Shown in pieces: positions 46,701 through 61,300 of a DNA stretch of 64,000 bases. The position numbers and the translations under genes were made by a program. The stretch is from Oryzias latipes. Lineage: Eukaryota > Chordata > Actinopteri > Beloniformes > Adrianichthyidae. The stretch lies in the NCBI RefSeq assembly GCF_002234675.1, contig NC_019872.2, forward strand, positions 11,467,950 to 11,531,949, given 5' to 3'. The notes beneath the pieces were generated by a model. The model made no database searches. It saw nothing but the letters and a program-made list of their open reading frames with translations, and was not told the origin of the DNA. How positions within the stretch are numbered: position 1 is the stretch's first letter; each line of letters opens with the position of its first letter.

Positions 46701-49384
46701 AAATTACCATTTAAAGTTAAAAATGAAATTTCTTCTGCTAAATACATGAAGTCTACTTCGGTGAGCCATCATTCTTGTCATTACGTAGTACATCTGTTTA
46801 TCTAATCCAAAACAATGTTGTACAGCATATGATAATATGTGCTTTAAATCTTTTTTTTAAACAAATAGATTTTAAAGAAAATCACATTTTTTACCAATAT
46901 TTTGCTCAGGACGATTTAAAAATCACACTGGTCTGTTTAATGTAGTCCCAGCAGATTAACTTTACAACGTTTTTTTTACGGTTTTAAGAGATCCTCAACC
47001 ATGAATTCACAAATTTGACTTAAGATTTGATCTCAAAACTGTAACTTTTGTTTCCAAAGTGCAATTTATTAATGCGCAGGTCTCTGCGTCACTATCAGCA
47101 CCATGATGAGTTTTGTGCTGCATCAATGGCACCTCCCTATTTGGGCTCACGGTGGTAGGGATCGCCAGATTGACGTCCGGTCATCGCTGGGCCCCCGGCC
47201 CATGTCAACAGCCCATTTTCAAGTACCCGCGCTGCTACCACCTGCCTGTAACTGGACTGCAACCTCGCAACCTCCAAATGTTCCAGAGCGGCCACTGATC
47301 GAGGTAAAAAATCATCCGGTCGTTGTCTAATTTCAACTTTTTCGTTAAACCTCTGCAGCCCTTGTGTGGCGTGTAAATAACGCGACTGCCGCCTCCCCAT
47401 CACAAATGCCACCGCATGGCCACCTGCCGAATTCCATTTAGGTCGCCGAGCTGTGGCATTTTGGGATATGTGACCATAGTCTAATAGCAAAACTGTCTGA
47501 TGCTTCCATGTTCTGCTTAGCTTTTTTGAAAATAAGAAAATGTTAAACAAATTCTCAATGAATTAAAAGCTAACACATTAATCCCTGAACAGCTGTGTTT
47601 TTTTCCTGTAGATAATCCAGTGTACATTTTGTAGGTACAAACAAAAAATCTAAACATAATAGACAATTGAAGAATAGACCGTTGCAGAAGGCATATTTCA
47701 TGTCACCGTCAACTCATATTTAAGGAGTTCCAACGTGCAAGAAAGACATTCTACTCATCGTGGGAACAGGATACCACTGTACGCCCACATTCAATTTTTT
47801 TTTAGTCTTGCATGCACAGATTTTGCACACAAGTGTTAAAAAAATTTATTTCTGTGATTATGAAGAATTTTGTAGTCTTTAAATTTATCATTATTTTTAA
47901 CAAATTAAAAGAGCAAAGCCAGAAAAAGTTCATAAAAAATCTCAACAAAATTGCAAAGGATGATTTTTATTGGTTTAAGTGAAGCAGCAGAATTATGAGA
48001 TCCTAAAAAAAAAAGTGTTTTTGTCCTAAAATGAAAATATGTGTATTTATAATCTTAGACTTGCATCTGCAGGAATTCAGCATCCTGCCGTGCTCCATCA
48101 CATCTACCGCTTGCATCCCATGAGAGAAAATGAGACATTAAAAACGTTCAAATGCCTTTTATCCTCTGTGTGTCTCCAGTTTCCTCAATAGATTATGGAT
48201 ATTACAACGGTAACATTTAAACTGGAAGACCATCACATAGATAAGATAAAAACAGATATTAACATCTCTCTAACAAGGAAACAATGTTTTGTTTTTGTTT
48301 TTTATCCCAGTGCTAGGTCTCCCCCTTAGCCTTTAGCTCTAGCTGCATGATTTTGTTGCTGTTGTTTGCTGTTCAGACACAACAGACTGCACATTCCCGC
48401 TGAGGTAATTACAAAATGGCGGACATAGTTTTTGCAAGTTGACCTGAGGGATTTTTCCGAAGCGAAGAGCAGCTCATGTGGTGTAGGAAGACCTGGCAAG
48501 GATTTTAAAGACAGTATAAGTTCTTTGTGTTTTGCTGTAAAAAATGGCTCCAAGGAAGGTTCTCCTACACATGAAAAAAACCATCAAGCAAATGACCCAA
48601 ATATTAAAATGCTCAGACAAACCTCAAAGATCGTCCAAGAAGCACAATTTGAGTTACAAACCAATTTTGAATTGAAAGCCCTGTATAAAGAAAACATTGG
48701 TCGCTCTCTGCTGGTGAGGTGGCAGGACCCGGTTTAAGGCGCTTTGATAGGGATTTGTTCCAATGAAAAGAGAAGACTGAGAAGAGCAAATATCATCCCA
48801 AAAACAGAATATAGCTTATTACACCGAAGATAGGAGTGTGTTTTTACCACACCACAGTATTCTATTCTCATGATAAATGTGTGCTACTTTTTACCTCTAC
48901 TACTATTGTCTTGTGTACGTCTGTATGACTATCCATGCAGGGACGTCTCACAAGAGAACCTACAGTCATACTACTCTGTAAAAGTCCATGAAGACCATTG
49001 ACTGTGTTTGAACATTGAGTGAGTGAGTGTGACATCAAACATAGAAAATTGCTGATTCTGGCTCCAACAAAAGTCGGTCGACATTTTTTTGTAGTATGGA
49101 CGTCGCCAGACAATGTCAGAAAGTAGTGATCGGTCCAAGTCAATGTTTCTGTGGCAACCACTCTCGGCATTCCCTAAGTCCAGTTCTTAAATATAGTCAA
49201 TGGTATAGACACAAATGTGTTAGCGGTTTACACCACAAACCACAACTTTTCTGTGTTTTGCACAACTAGTTAGCACTGGCGTTAGCGAACCAAGGCTAAT
49301 AATTTGTTCTGTGACCACTAAAGACTTGTCTTGCTGTCTTTTGAACTTAAGACAGGAGAAAGTTAAAGAAGACAAAAGTCTTCC
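43741..49384. other. Region between stoml3 copy 3 and the MTUS-family stop codon; probable 3' UTRs
   Basis: The two genes converge here. AATAAA on the plus strand at 44237-44242 could end stoml3 copy 3. AATAAA on the minus strand at 44212-44207, and others further right, could end the MTUS-family transcript, whose 3' UTR may be several kb. A probable DNA transposon occupies 45643-47484. No coding exon was recognised and the transcript ends cannot be fixed. Confidence 0.45.
45643..47484. mobile_element. Probable non-autonomous DNA transposon
   Basis: The left end TAAGGCTACGGTCACAAATG is mirrored by the right end ATATGTGACCATAGTCTAAT, giving imperfect inverted ends that share CTAYGGTCACAWAT. 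The ends are GC-rich (GGCCGTCC, GCCGCCAG and similar motifs) and the middle is AT-rich. There is no transposase. The target duplication is unclear, and the family is not recognised. Confidence 0.5.
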
Positions 49385-52300
49385 TTAATTCTGTAGTGAG
49401 GTCATCCGGGAATAGGAGTTACAGTGACCACTAGAAGGTCTGTGAGTGGGTGTGGCTGGGCCAGGGGAATAATTCTGATTAACAGCTCCCCTGTGGGTGG
49501 GCGTAGCAGGTCCTGGAGACAGATTTGCATTGGCTACTCCTCTGTGGGAAGGAGAGCAGAACTGAGCCTGCTGCGAGCAGCCGTGACAGTGGGAAGGAGA
49601 GTCACACCCCGCTAAAGGGGAGGAGGAGAACAAAGGAGAAGAAGGGACAGGGGAGGTGGAGAAGGAGCGATGGAGAGGGGACGAGGCGGGAGACATGAGA
49701 GGGCTGGTCTGGAGGAGCCACAGCAGCTCTTCGTTGTTCTGACTCAGACGCTTCTTCTCTGTGCTTTCCTTCTCAACAGACTCCTGCAGGTTGGCGTTTT
49801 CCTCTGACAGTTGTCTGTGGGGGGAAAGGGCCGCATCAATGAACAAAGCACAGTGTGTTTTCATTGCATGGCCATGGGGGTGGCCATGGTGCAGAGATAG
49901 AGTGGTCAACCTCTGATCGGAAAAATTGCAGGTTTGGTCCCTGCCTTTCCTGACAATCTGTTGAATTTTCCTTGGGCAAGACACTAAACCCCACATTGCT
50001 CCTGGTTGGCGCCAGTGTTCGGAAGCGGAGCCGCCATCAGTGTGTGAATGTAAAGCACTTTGGGCCTTTGAGGAAGGTAGTAAAGTGCTATTTATGTATA
50101 CGCCATTTATTATCTGTAATTCAACAAAAGTGCATTCAAAAAGGCAAAACATAAAATTATGTCTAATAGGAGCAATCTTTTCTTTTTAGCTTTCTTTGAA
50201 ATTCAGACTCTTCAGATTCTTGTGTTTTCTGAAAAGCAAAACTTTGGAGAAAATTGAAAAAAGAAAGTCTTGTGTTTTCTGAATTTCCTGAGAAATTTGT
50301 AATCCAATATAATAATAAAAACCCACTCTTAAGAATATTGTGTTTTTTTATGTTATTTTCTGATGATGGAGGTGAATTTCAAATGTCATTGCATTTTCTT
50401 CATTGCAATGTCAAGGCTTTTTTTTTAAATATACTTCCTGCATAAAATGCCTTTTATATTATGCCATACAATTTGTCAAATGGAAGTCTTCCCATTTTTG
50501 ACAATTCTTAGTTGATTTTTTTCTAAATTAAGGTGGATGTGTACAGCAGTAACCAGTGTGATTGTAGGACTGAGAGAAATGTTATTCATTTACAGTTACT
50601 GCATGATAATTTTCTTCTCAGGATTAGGCAGGGATTTAGATCAGAACATTAGTCATTTTCTGAACAAATCACAAAACAGAATGTTAATGAAAGCACTAAA
50701 TCCCAAGCAATAATGTTCATTTGTACACTCTGTGGACATTTTTTAAGTCTAACTATGAAGAGAAATGACAGCATTGATGGATGGATATGACTTACCTTGA
50801 CATAGCGAGTTTCATTTCAATGCGAGCCTTCAAATCTTCGTTCTGCTGCTGCAGAACTTGGACTTTCTCTTCAAGAAACACATTCTTTTGGGCCTGCTCA
50901 AAAGGCAGAACAACACAAAGAGTTTAATCTTTCCTTCACCTGACAGTCAGTTGGCTCCGAAAAAGCATGTACAGTGTATGTCTGCTGCACGTGAAAGTGA
51001 CTGCAGTCAGATGACGGAAATAAACTTACCACTTTCTCCAGGTCAGCAATCTTTTTCTCTTGCTGGTGGATTTGCTGGTTCTTTATCTCCACAACTACTT
51101 TCAGACTCTTCAGATCTTTGTCAATGTGCTGGTAAGGAGCTAAAGCCTCCTAACATAAACATGTACACAGAAAGATATGACATTTGTAAAGATTTTGCTA
51201 TAATTTTATTTATAAGAGATTTGGAAAAAATGAAACGCTTAGCCAGGTGTGCATTCCCTGGAACCAACTTCAGGTACTCACAATGATCTGTTCATCTGTG
51301 CTCTTCCTCAGAGCCTCCTCAAAGCGCTTGGCTTTTTCTCTTAAACTCTGATTTTGAAATGTCAGCGTATCCACTTGATCCTGATCAAGCACAAACAACA
51401 ATGTGACATTTGTTCAGACTTGCGTGGGTTAACCCCATTTTTTTTTTAAATCATTTTAGAATGAGCACCTGCAGGGAAAGTCGAAGTTTCTCAAAGTCTT
51501 CTTCTAGAAGAGTCTTCTGCTGCTCATGAGCTTTTCTCAAATCTGTGCACATTCAAAAGCACAAAAGGAAGAACTTGTTTTGTGCTTTCTTTCCTAATTT
51601 TTTTATTTAAACGAGGCCCCAAATCATACCTCTCATGGTGCGGGCATGCTCCTCATGCAGTGTTGCCATGGTGATATTATGCATGTCTCTGAGCTCCTGA
51701 ACGGTTGCCTGGTGGTTGGCTGTCATCTCCTCCATCTAACACAGCAGTAAATCCACATGTGAAGTCCCGTTGTGGCAGGTCTCATTAAAGACGAAATGAT
51801 CTCCTTGGATGCTTCTGCCTCACCTGCTCCTGTTGCTGCGTCCGCAGCTCTTCCAGGACTGCGCAGTGCTCCACCTTTAGGTGCTCAGTCTCCACCACAT
51901 GACATTTCCTGAGTCCCTCCTCCACAGCAGCCAGCTCTTCCTCCTGCTGCATCTGCAGCTCCTGCAGCTGGAGCTCAAACGCTGCCTCCAGCGCTGTTTT
52001 GTCCCGCTGGAGTCTTTCCCATCGTGCGGAGGTGGAAGCTGCGTACCCAAAAAAACATATTAGCGCATCATTGCCACACAGTCAAGCATGGTAACAAATA
52101 CAACACATGCAAAATCTGAAGGCACCTTTTATCTTTTAAAGGAACTGCATTATTATTTGTTTTTTATATTCTACATTGAAAATGTTCATGTTAACCTTCA
52201 GGAGTATAATGTTGATTGTTGATGTGCAGGTTGCACAATATTTGTTGTGTTTTCTATTACTTATTGTATTGCATGTAGTTCCTAATTCAAATAAAACAAA

Positions 52301-55300
52301 ACAAGCTTTTTGGTTAACAATTTCTAATTTATTTGAGTTTTAAAAATGATGACCCACAACAAAAATGTGAATTTTGCTTTGAAGATTATTTTTTGTTTTA
52401 GAAAAAAACAGAAGTTTCTCAGATAAGAAAGACTCAACTACATCTGTCCCACTCTTTTTTCCCTCTGTCTAATTAAATTTTAAACTCATGATTTATTTTC
52501 TCTAATGGAATGACGGTCTTTGTTAAATTATTAAAATCCAAGCAAAATTAAAGTTACTTGGAGATAATAATGCCCAAAAAGCATTTGGATTTAAAAAAAA
52601 ACCAAGACAAATCTGAGAGAATGTGAATCAGTTAATGAAAGATTGACTCAGTGGAGTGAGGGCTGAGGGAAAGGTGAAGACGAAGTAGGCAGTCCGAGTG
52701 ACGTTGACGTTAGAGTGCCGTCCAAGAAGACACCCAGGCTCTTAACTTGAGGAGGGTAAAACGAGGGAGTTGTCAATCAGGATGACAAAATCATTTATTT
52801 GACTAAGAGTGGACTTGGTGTTTACAAGTAGAAGTTCTGCTTTATTGCTGTTTAGTTTGAGGAAATTAGAAGTGAACCAGGATTTTAATGAAAGAAAACA
52901 ACTGGTAAGGGAGGCAGGTGGGAGGGTAGAGTCTGCTTTGGTGGAAATGCAGAGCTGGGTGTCATCTGCATACCAGTGAAAATGTTTTTGATGTTGACAG
53001 AAGACATGACTAAGTGGTAGAATGTAGATGGTCCCAGGACAGAGCCCTGGAGCACACCTGTGGTAATTGCAACTGTAGGGAAAATAAAAAATTTAGTTCA
53101 ATAGTCTGAATGAGGCCAGAAAAGGTTAGGAATTAACAAGTTGAGCTGAGTGTTTGACGTCGATGGTGGAAAGTAGGATTTGGAGAAGGGCTATTTTAGT
53201 ACTGAGGTACAAAAACTTATTTTGTTTAATTGTTTAACATTTCATTTTGATTTGTGGAAATTGCTTTCATTTTCTGAAATGTTTTTTGTTTGTTTAATTG
53301 ATTTTGGAATTGTGTTTTCAAATTTTGGTTTCTAAAGTTTTGTTTTCAATTTCTAAAATGTTATTTAAAAAAAAAATTTTTTTACTGCTTTTTAAATTGT
53401 CGTCGTGATCTTTAATACGTTTTTGCGTAGACTGATTTGTTGATGTGATTTGCACTGTAGGGCTACCATAGTTGTCACTTACCCATTTCCTCTTTCATCT
53501 TTTGTATTTCCATGGATAGTTTCTGGTTATTTTCCACTGAATGGTCATTCTGAAAATGAGAAAAAAATATATGATTGCTGTAATCCAGAAATTTTTCTAA
53601 TATTATATTTATTCACCAATGTACTATGAATATACATCCTTGGTAATTGCTGGGCAGCTTTGAAACAGTTATCCAAAGTTGTCTAATGTTATTATATGCT
53701 TGTTTTGTATTTGCATTATTTTAATATCTTTCATCCACATTGCATAATATTTTATCTACTGAATGAAATTCACACCAATTATATTGCAAGAAGGGACTCA
53801 AAGGAAACTTTTAGACTTCACGAATGCTGCTATTCAGATGTACTGTAGCTGTAGTGTCAGATTGAGTGCAGCAGAGGGGGCTCTACCCATCCTATGCTGT
53901 GGCCCACCACTGTGAGGCCAGACAATGAACATAAAGAAGTCAGACAGATGCCCGGGAGCCTGCAGGCAGGATGGCTGTGTTGCACAGCCTCCCAGGCGAG
54001 TTCAGACCATCAGAGCCGTCAGAGGTCGGCTCAGTGACGCTCTGAACTCTCACAGACCCTTTCCACAGCCGCAATCCCTCCAGCTCATCTCAGTGCAGGT
54101 GTCACTGACTTCATAAATGTGTTCTAAAAATGTCCTACCGTTAAGAATAAACACATTTAATTTAATTAGCAACTGAGTTAGCAACAGGCCCGGTTATTCT
54201 AGGGTAATTATGGTATGTGCTCTTTGTCATCCTCTTTGCTACCTTCAGGCAGAACCGCTGAGTGGTGATGATAAATGCTTCCAAGCCTAAAGAAGCCTTC
54301 TTCAGCTCCTGCCTCATAGCCTGCAGCTGCTTCTCCTGCTCCTCACAGCGACCCTGCAGCCTCTGAACCTGAACAACAGCAGAATCAGAGAATTTCATTA
54401 CAAGAAAGAAAAACTAATGAAAGTCTTGAGCAGATTTTTTTTTCATCACGTCACCTCCTCCCTTTTCTGCTCTTTCTGCATATCCTCAGCATGCTTTTCT
54501 CTCTCTCTCTGCTGAGCTTCCTCTTTCTCTCTTTGCAGGTTCTCCGGCTGTTCTTGCTGCAGTCTCAGAGGGGTTATAGGGGGGTGTGACCCCGAGAGGG
54601 CTGAACCTTTGACTGTTGCAGCGGGCCGCTGTCCAGGCTGAACTGTGGAGAGAGGATGAACAAAGAGAGTCAAACCCAGGTCAGAAATTTACAGGGGCAT
54701 ATTTTTACCAGGGAAATACATTATTTAGTCTTTTTTTTGCATTTTTTCAACATTTGAAACCCTTAGTAATTATTAAGCATTAAACTAATCCCTGAACCTG
54801 CCTAGTTATCATACCTGTGAGGTGTCACATCATAGATAACTTGATCTGACCTACAGCTGAAGACAATCTTTACATAAAGATAGCAGGAGGCTACAGCTTT
54901 GTGGTTCAGATTTTCTTTACAAGAAAACATCTTTTTTCCCAACATTTACATTTCCATGCCACTGTTTCGTTCAGATTGAGCCTACGATAACATTTTCACA
55001 ATATTTCGGTAAAAAATGTGCGAGCAACGCTTACGCTGTTCAACATCTACAATATCTAATTCCAACATTTTTTCCCAAGTAACTTCACAATGATGCTCGA
55101 GGAGTCAGGAGAGGATAGATTGAAATCCCTAGGAGGAGTTTACATTTTTAGCTGGTACTAAAGTTGATTTTTTTTTTTTTTTTAATTAAGATGGCGGCCT
55201 CTTCCCGAGGCCAAAGATCACAGAAACTTCGGTTGGGGTTGTTGACTTACATTGGCAGAGTATTTGTGAAATTTCACGACAATTATTTTAACAACGTTTT

Positions 55301-58300
55301 TTTTCTTCCATATTGTGGTGAAATCAATAAATTCCACAGTGTGACACAAAATGGCCACCAAGCTATAGGTCCTGTGGCCTTCCCATAATTGATTTGAAAA
55401 CGTTCTTTGAATAACACTGACACGTGTTTTGGTTTCGTAAGTGGATTCTGAAGAAATAACTTTCAACCCCATAAGAGATTTTGGCCCAATTCTTTTTTTT
55501 TTTTTTTTTGATGGTTTAACTCTTCGTCTTTGATCGAAAATTTCTTTTTGATCAAAGACGCGTTAAGACAGAGGAAAAACATGATTGCATTCCGGAACTG
55601 CTGCGGGCTATAATACTAGCGTGAATATTCTGTTTTGCTTAGGTAAATAGACCAATGTCCTTTTGCAAAAGAAAAAAGAAAAAAAGAAAAAATACTTCTA
55701 AAATCCATAAAAAATAGAAACATTTTTCTCAACAACAGTGTGAGTCAAACTGTCAACATCCAGACAATTTAAAGGCGATAAAAACTAAATAAAACAAAAC
55801 CTCTTTTGTGGCCCAAATCTAACAAACTGTTCACACACTCTGAAGTGTTTATTGTACTTGAAGATCTTCACCCACAAAACAAATTCCAGCACCTCCCTAT
55901 TGCCTGCCTCAACCATTGTGAAACATTGTGAGCGGTTTCCATGACAACCCGAGGCAGGGCTTGGGATGCTGTGTCCCAGGTAATGAGTGGAGAATTGGAT
56001 GGATGGAGGTGGGAGGGGAAGTGGGGGTGGAAATGATGGGGAGAGCTGTGAGATAAAAGAGAGAAAAGAATTTGAGAGACAACACAGCATAAGGCGGTGG
56101 GGGTGGGGTCCTTAATGACTTTAATGGTGATAGATCTTTAAAACCAGTTGAAAGATTAGAGCCACGGGCAGATAGTTTCAATGCAAAAGATGGGCGGGTT
56201 TTGTGATGGAGAAAGAAAAAAATTAATTTAGGTTAGAAAAAAATTCTACATGAATGCACATTTGAACAATTTTTGTAGTTGATCAGGCTTAAAACCCAAT
56301 TAGGATTCACCCACGCTCCTCAGATAAATAAACATTCACGCACATGCACACTTATACTTGGATCTGCAGGTTCCGTTAGAAAGGTTGAAGAAATGGCGGT
56401 GAATACTAAACAAGCGCAAAGGTGGGATTCCGGTAACAGAGGAGGGCTGAACGGATGTAGAATACCAATGCCAGAAACAATCAGAAAGGATGACATCTGA
56501 GCTTATATAGACAGAAATGTTTGTTTTTGTCAGTGAATGCCTTTAGGCTGAGGTGTTTTTATGTTTGTGTCAGCGTGATGACAGGACTAGCAAAGAGATT
56601 GGAGCAAATTCAGGTGGAAACACAATGGGTTTCAATCTGTCAACAAAGAAGAAGACGGAAGGCAATAATAGTGGGAAAGTAATGGTGACAGGTGAGAAGG
56701 ATAAGGGGATATCTTCTTCTTCTGCCGTTTTATCTCTTTCGGGGTCATGGGGCTGCCGGAGCTAATCCCGGCCACTTGTGGGTGAAGGCAGGGGACACCC
56801 TGGACAGTTTGCCAGTCTGTCGCAGGAATATGTGTAAAACATGTTTATGAGCAGAACTTAAAATACATTTTAAAAATTGTAATTACAGTGCACAAATAGG
56901 GATCTAATCTACAAGAAAATGAAATAAAAATTAATTAGACCTTCTAAGGTATCTGATAAAATATCAGGATGTGAAGCACAAACGCTGCACGGTGGCGCAG
57001 GAATTAGCGCTCAAGTCCCGGCTGGGGGACCTGAAACAGAAGACCAATGGGGGACCTTTCTGTGTGGAGTTTGCATGGTCTCCCTGTGCATGCATGGATT
57101 TTCTTCGAGGACACCGGCTTCCTCCCACCGTCCAAAAGCATGCTTCATAGGTTCATTGGTCACTCTAAACTGTCCATAGGTAGGAATGTGAGTGTGCATG
57201 GGTGTGTGATTGTGACCCTGCAACAGACTGGCGACCTGTCCAGGGTGTCCCCTGCCTTAGCCCACCAGTGGTCGGGATAGGCTCCGGCAGGCGTTGACCC
57301 CGAAAGGGATAAACGTAAAAGGATGAATGAAAAAAATGAATGAATGTAACATAAACAGTTAAAATGTATATCGGAATTATATAATTGAGCATGACACGCT
57401 TTGACAATGACACAAAAAACATCTCACCAGGGGACTGAGGTTTTGGAGGAACTACTGCCAGTCTCTTTGGAGAAGATGGGAGGGAGCGCGTGACCTCTGA
57501 AGTCCTCTGCAACTCCTTTCTGCCAACTGTCAAAAAAGCACAAACATGACCTCTGATCTTTTTTTTTTATCGGTTGAAAACAATGCTAAAAATTAAAATA
57601 AAGCAACAACGAAGACATTGATGCGATTTAGATTCTGAGGAATCTTAATTCCTCAGAATCTTAAGATTGTGAGGAATCTTAATGACTGTGGAACTGTAAA
57701 TCTATTAGATTAAGTAAAGTGTAACAGTTTGCCACATGAAAAGTAAAGAAACAGAATCAGATAAACTAGTTTCTGTCAGGAACTGGGGTGTAGAACTCAA
57801 AATGCAGGAGACCAGGCTTGGTGGCAGAAACTTAAACTTTTCATAAATAAATAACAAAATGCATGGAGAACCAAATGAGGGTGACAAAGTGTTGCATTGG
57901 GTTCAGGCATCTGGGATCTGCTGTTTTGGGGAGGGATACTGTGAGGATTCTGGGGGTTTAGTTTGGTTTTTAGTTGTTTCTGTTCATGTTCTGAATTGCC
58001 TTTGTCAGGTCACTTGTTCTGCTTTGTCAGCCTTTCTGTTGCTCCAATATTTTTATTTTAATGTTTTACTTATGGTATAATTTCCTCTGTATATCCTGAC
58101 TGATAATGGCTTGTAGTTGCAACACAGTTGGCAGCTTGCGATACCAAATAACCCCAGTTTATGCCAGATAGGAGAGCCACAACATATCAAACTGCGAGGT
58201 GTTGCAATGCCCCATACATGCACAAGCATCAAACCAAACATCATTCCCTATGGGTTTCTTTTCCTTTTTTTTCTTCTTCTCTTCTGCTGTGTTTTAATCT

Positions 58301-61300
58301 TTCTCTCTTCCTTTTCCTTTCATCTTTTGCGATCCCCCCTGGTGTGTGCTATAACTATGCCCTTCAGGACCATCTGTCAAAGACAGGCAGTGGAGACAAG
58401 CCCATCACCTCTTTTCTCTTTGTGGCATTAGGGACTTGCACATTTTTTAAATCTTTTTTTGTGTGCAAGAGTATCACAAAAAAACAATATGAAATATTAA
58501 ATCTCGGAAGTGTTTTGCATTTGCTAAATGTTATAAAAAAAGACAATAAGGAAAAATGCAAGTTTAGAATAAAAACATTAACAAAAACAAGAGTTTTAAG
58601 AGTCTTTTTCTGAGAAGAAAATGATGTGGCACTTTTTGATGTGCTTTGCAAATCTCAAATAATCCTGCAGAGATCACTGTAGTTTGGAAAATATCCTTCG
58701 GAATTTTTATGATGCTCATACATTAATCTTTTACTGATTTGAGTGTGTGTTTTTCCATGATGTATTTGACCGACTGCTTTTTTCTAACAGCACTGTGAAA
58801 CTGTAATTTTCATTCAATGCATTTTAGTATGAGGTTTAGGAGAGCAGTTCTGCCTCACATTATCATTATCAATTTTCTGTAACCCGTTTGTCCTTACTAG
58901 AGTCAGAGGTTTCCTGGATCAGATCCAAGCTGTCTTTGGGCAAAGGCAGGGCCGGCCCTGAATGGGTCACCGCTCCATCAAAGGGTGGAAATTATGGATT
59001 GTTTTATTTTTACACCAGTGTGAGACTTCCTATCAGCCAGATCAATTCTAAGCATAGATTTCTCCACAAGCATTATAAAATGACAGAGGTGGCGATAGGA
59101 AAGGTCGGGAGGAGCTTTGTAAAAACCAAAGAACACCAGACAGATAATCTCTGACGTCACTCACTGGGTTGTGTATGCCTAAATTGAAGCCTGAAGTGGG
59201 AGAGGGACATCGGCTGTGGTGGAATTTGCTCCTCCCACCTCCCTCCCTCCCCCTCTAAAAAAAGGCACTTAGGTGGGACAAAGTAAAATTTAAAGTCCTG
59301 TTGGTTCCACCCATTTGCCTTTAAGAAAAATACACCTTCAAAAACATACTAATTTGAACTCTGTAAAAAAAAGTATGGGGCAAAAAAAGTTAAGAATTGC
59401 CATCCACATTTGTCTGTGATGTAGCTTCTGTTGTAAGTGTGTAAAATCCGACTTTATTAAACAAAAGAGTCACCGGAAATTGCTCCATTCTGCAACTTTC
59501 CTGCAGTGGAACTGCAACATTTTTGACTTTTTGTTTACATCAAATTTGGAATAGAAGGCTTAAGCGTTGAAAAGATACACTTGATCCTTCGGATGATATA
59601 TCTAACATAAGTTTCCAACCTGTTTTTTCACAAGTTGAAAGGAGTAAATTAGAAACTGAAAATGAAAGTCCTGTCACGTTTGTTTACATTCAAATCAACC
59701 TTGCTTCAAAGCTACACAAGCTCTTTTATGCAGAAGAGTCTGATCTTTTGTAGACATGCGGGCTATTGGAACCGACTGGGATGAAAACAAGAGAGCAAAC
59801 ACATTTTAAAGTTTAAAAAAATGTTTGCATGACTCAGAGATCCTTCATCTAAAAGAGCTTTGTGGAAGTTTGAATCTACAAGCTGTGCCATGCTTCTGAA
59901 GTTTCATGAATCATTAATATCATTTTCATTAGCAGAGCTCTCCATGGTGCTGAAAGTATCACACAATTCATCCTCTTTCTCCCAAGTCTGCACAAACTGT
60001 CAGTTTAGTATCTATAACACCCTTTATCAACTATTAATACTCAATATCTTGCGGCTCCTTCTATACCTTCCAGAGTGATGTCATTTTATTGATCAAAGTG
60101 CAGAGCAGCATCATGTAGTCGCATCATGAGAAATAAAAGAAACACAGTCTCGCTGGAATTCTCATGTTATGTCTTCACTGCTTAAATATTCAGTAACTTT
60201 CTTTGTTGTTGAAAACTCATCCCAGAAGATTTGATCTTTTAAACAAAAGATTTAAACAGATATTTGACAAAATTGAACTGGGGAACACCAGCAGAGGGAT
60301 GTAAATGTGACATTTATACAATCTGAACTGTGGTTTTTGTTTAAAAGAAAAAAGAATACTATTTAATTCATAAAATTTCTTAGTGGTAATATAAATTTAA
60401 GTTATTAGATTTTTAGATTAGATGATTTTATATATGACCACACAACTAATAAAATATTAAATAAATAAGAGTGAAATAAAAAGAATAATATTGTTACACA
60501 CCTGTTTTTTAGGAGTGACTTCTTAAGAGGATTATTAAAGCAAAGCTCCACAAAAATGTAAATGCTGCTTCCTCACAATTTGAAATGACATTCCTGAACA
60601 CCTGACATACAAAGGAATCAAGAAATAATTGGTTTAGTAAAAGTACTGCTACTGACACACTTTGCTCTCATTACAGTTAAAAAAACACTGCATAGTTCGG
60701 GGTAATAAAAGATTTTACACTTTCAGCCAGTGCAACTAAGTAAGGTGTGATACTCCAAGGCTTCTAGTGTTAACCACATGTGCTACTTCTTCAGCAGATT
60801 TGCAAGTAATGGTTTGGTTTGTCAGTTTTTGTACAAAGGGATTTTTGACTAATCTGTTGGAAGATAAGGAAACAAAAGAGTACACTTTATAAAGACACTT
60901 TAGCCTTTAAAGTGTCTCTTCATGATATCTAGCTATTTCCAGCACAGCACTGTGTTAACCCTTGGGGGGCCTGTTGAGCATTTCTTTTTACTACTTTACG
61001 GTTTGCTCTAATAATTTACCATCAAAATCAGGGGTGTCCAATTCCAGGCCTCGATGGTCAGTGACCTACATATTTTTTAACTACCTGCCATTGAAGCTCC
61101 TTATTGGTTAAGCACACCTGATCCAGGTAATCAGCATCAGATAAAGGAGGATTTCGGGAAAACCAACAGATGGCCAGCCCCTGAGGCCTGGAGTTTTACA
61201 CCCCTGCTCAAAACTGTTCTTTGTGGCCCGGCTTGACATTCATCTTTTTAGTATAACCCCAGCTTTTTATTTTAGAGATTTATTTTTGATGATATTACAT

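Larger units (their letters stand above)
54643..57427. other. MTUS-family intron with SINE copies and a small hairpin
   Basis: It holds a T-rich run at 55492-55509, a small hairpin at about 55516-55566 (CGTCTTTGATC paired with GATCAAAGACG), a reversed SINE tail at 56725-56830 and a fuller SINE at 56983-57348. No exon is seen. Confidence 0.55.

Noticed and set aside
49385-50152. 255-codon minus-strand frame taken as one exon
   Set aside because: Only 49385-49814 is coding. The upstream part is intron containing a SINE, and the acceptor at 49815-49816 joins in phase to the exon at 50796-50893.
58161-58613. 150-codon plus-strand frame in the large MTUS-family intron
   Set aside because: Low-complexity Phe/Leu/Ser composition from T-rich sequence, no splice context and no recognisable family.
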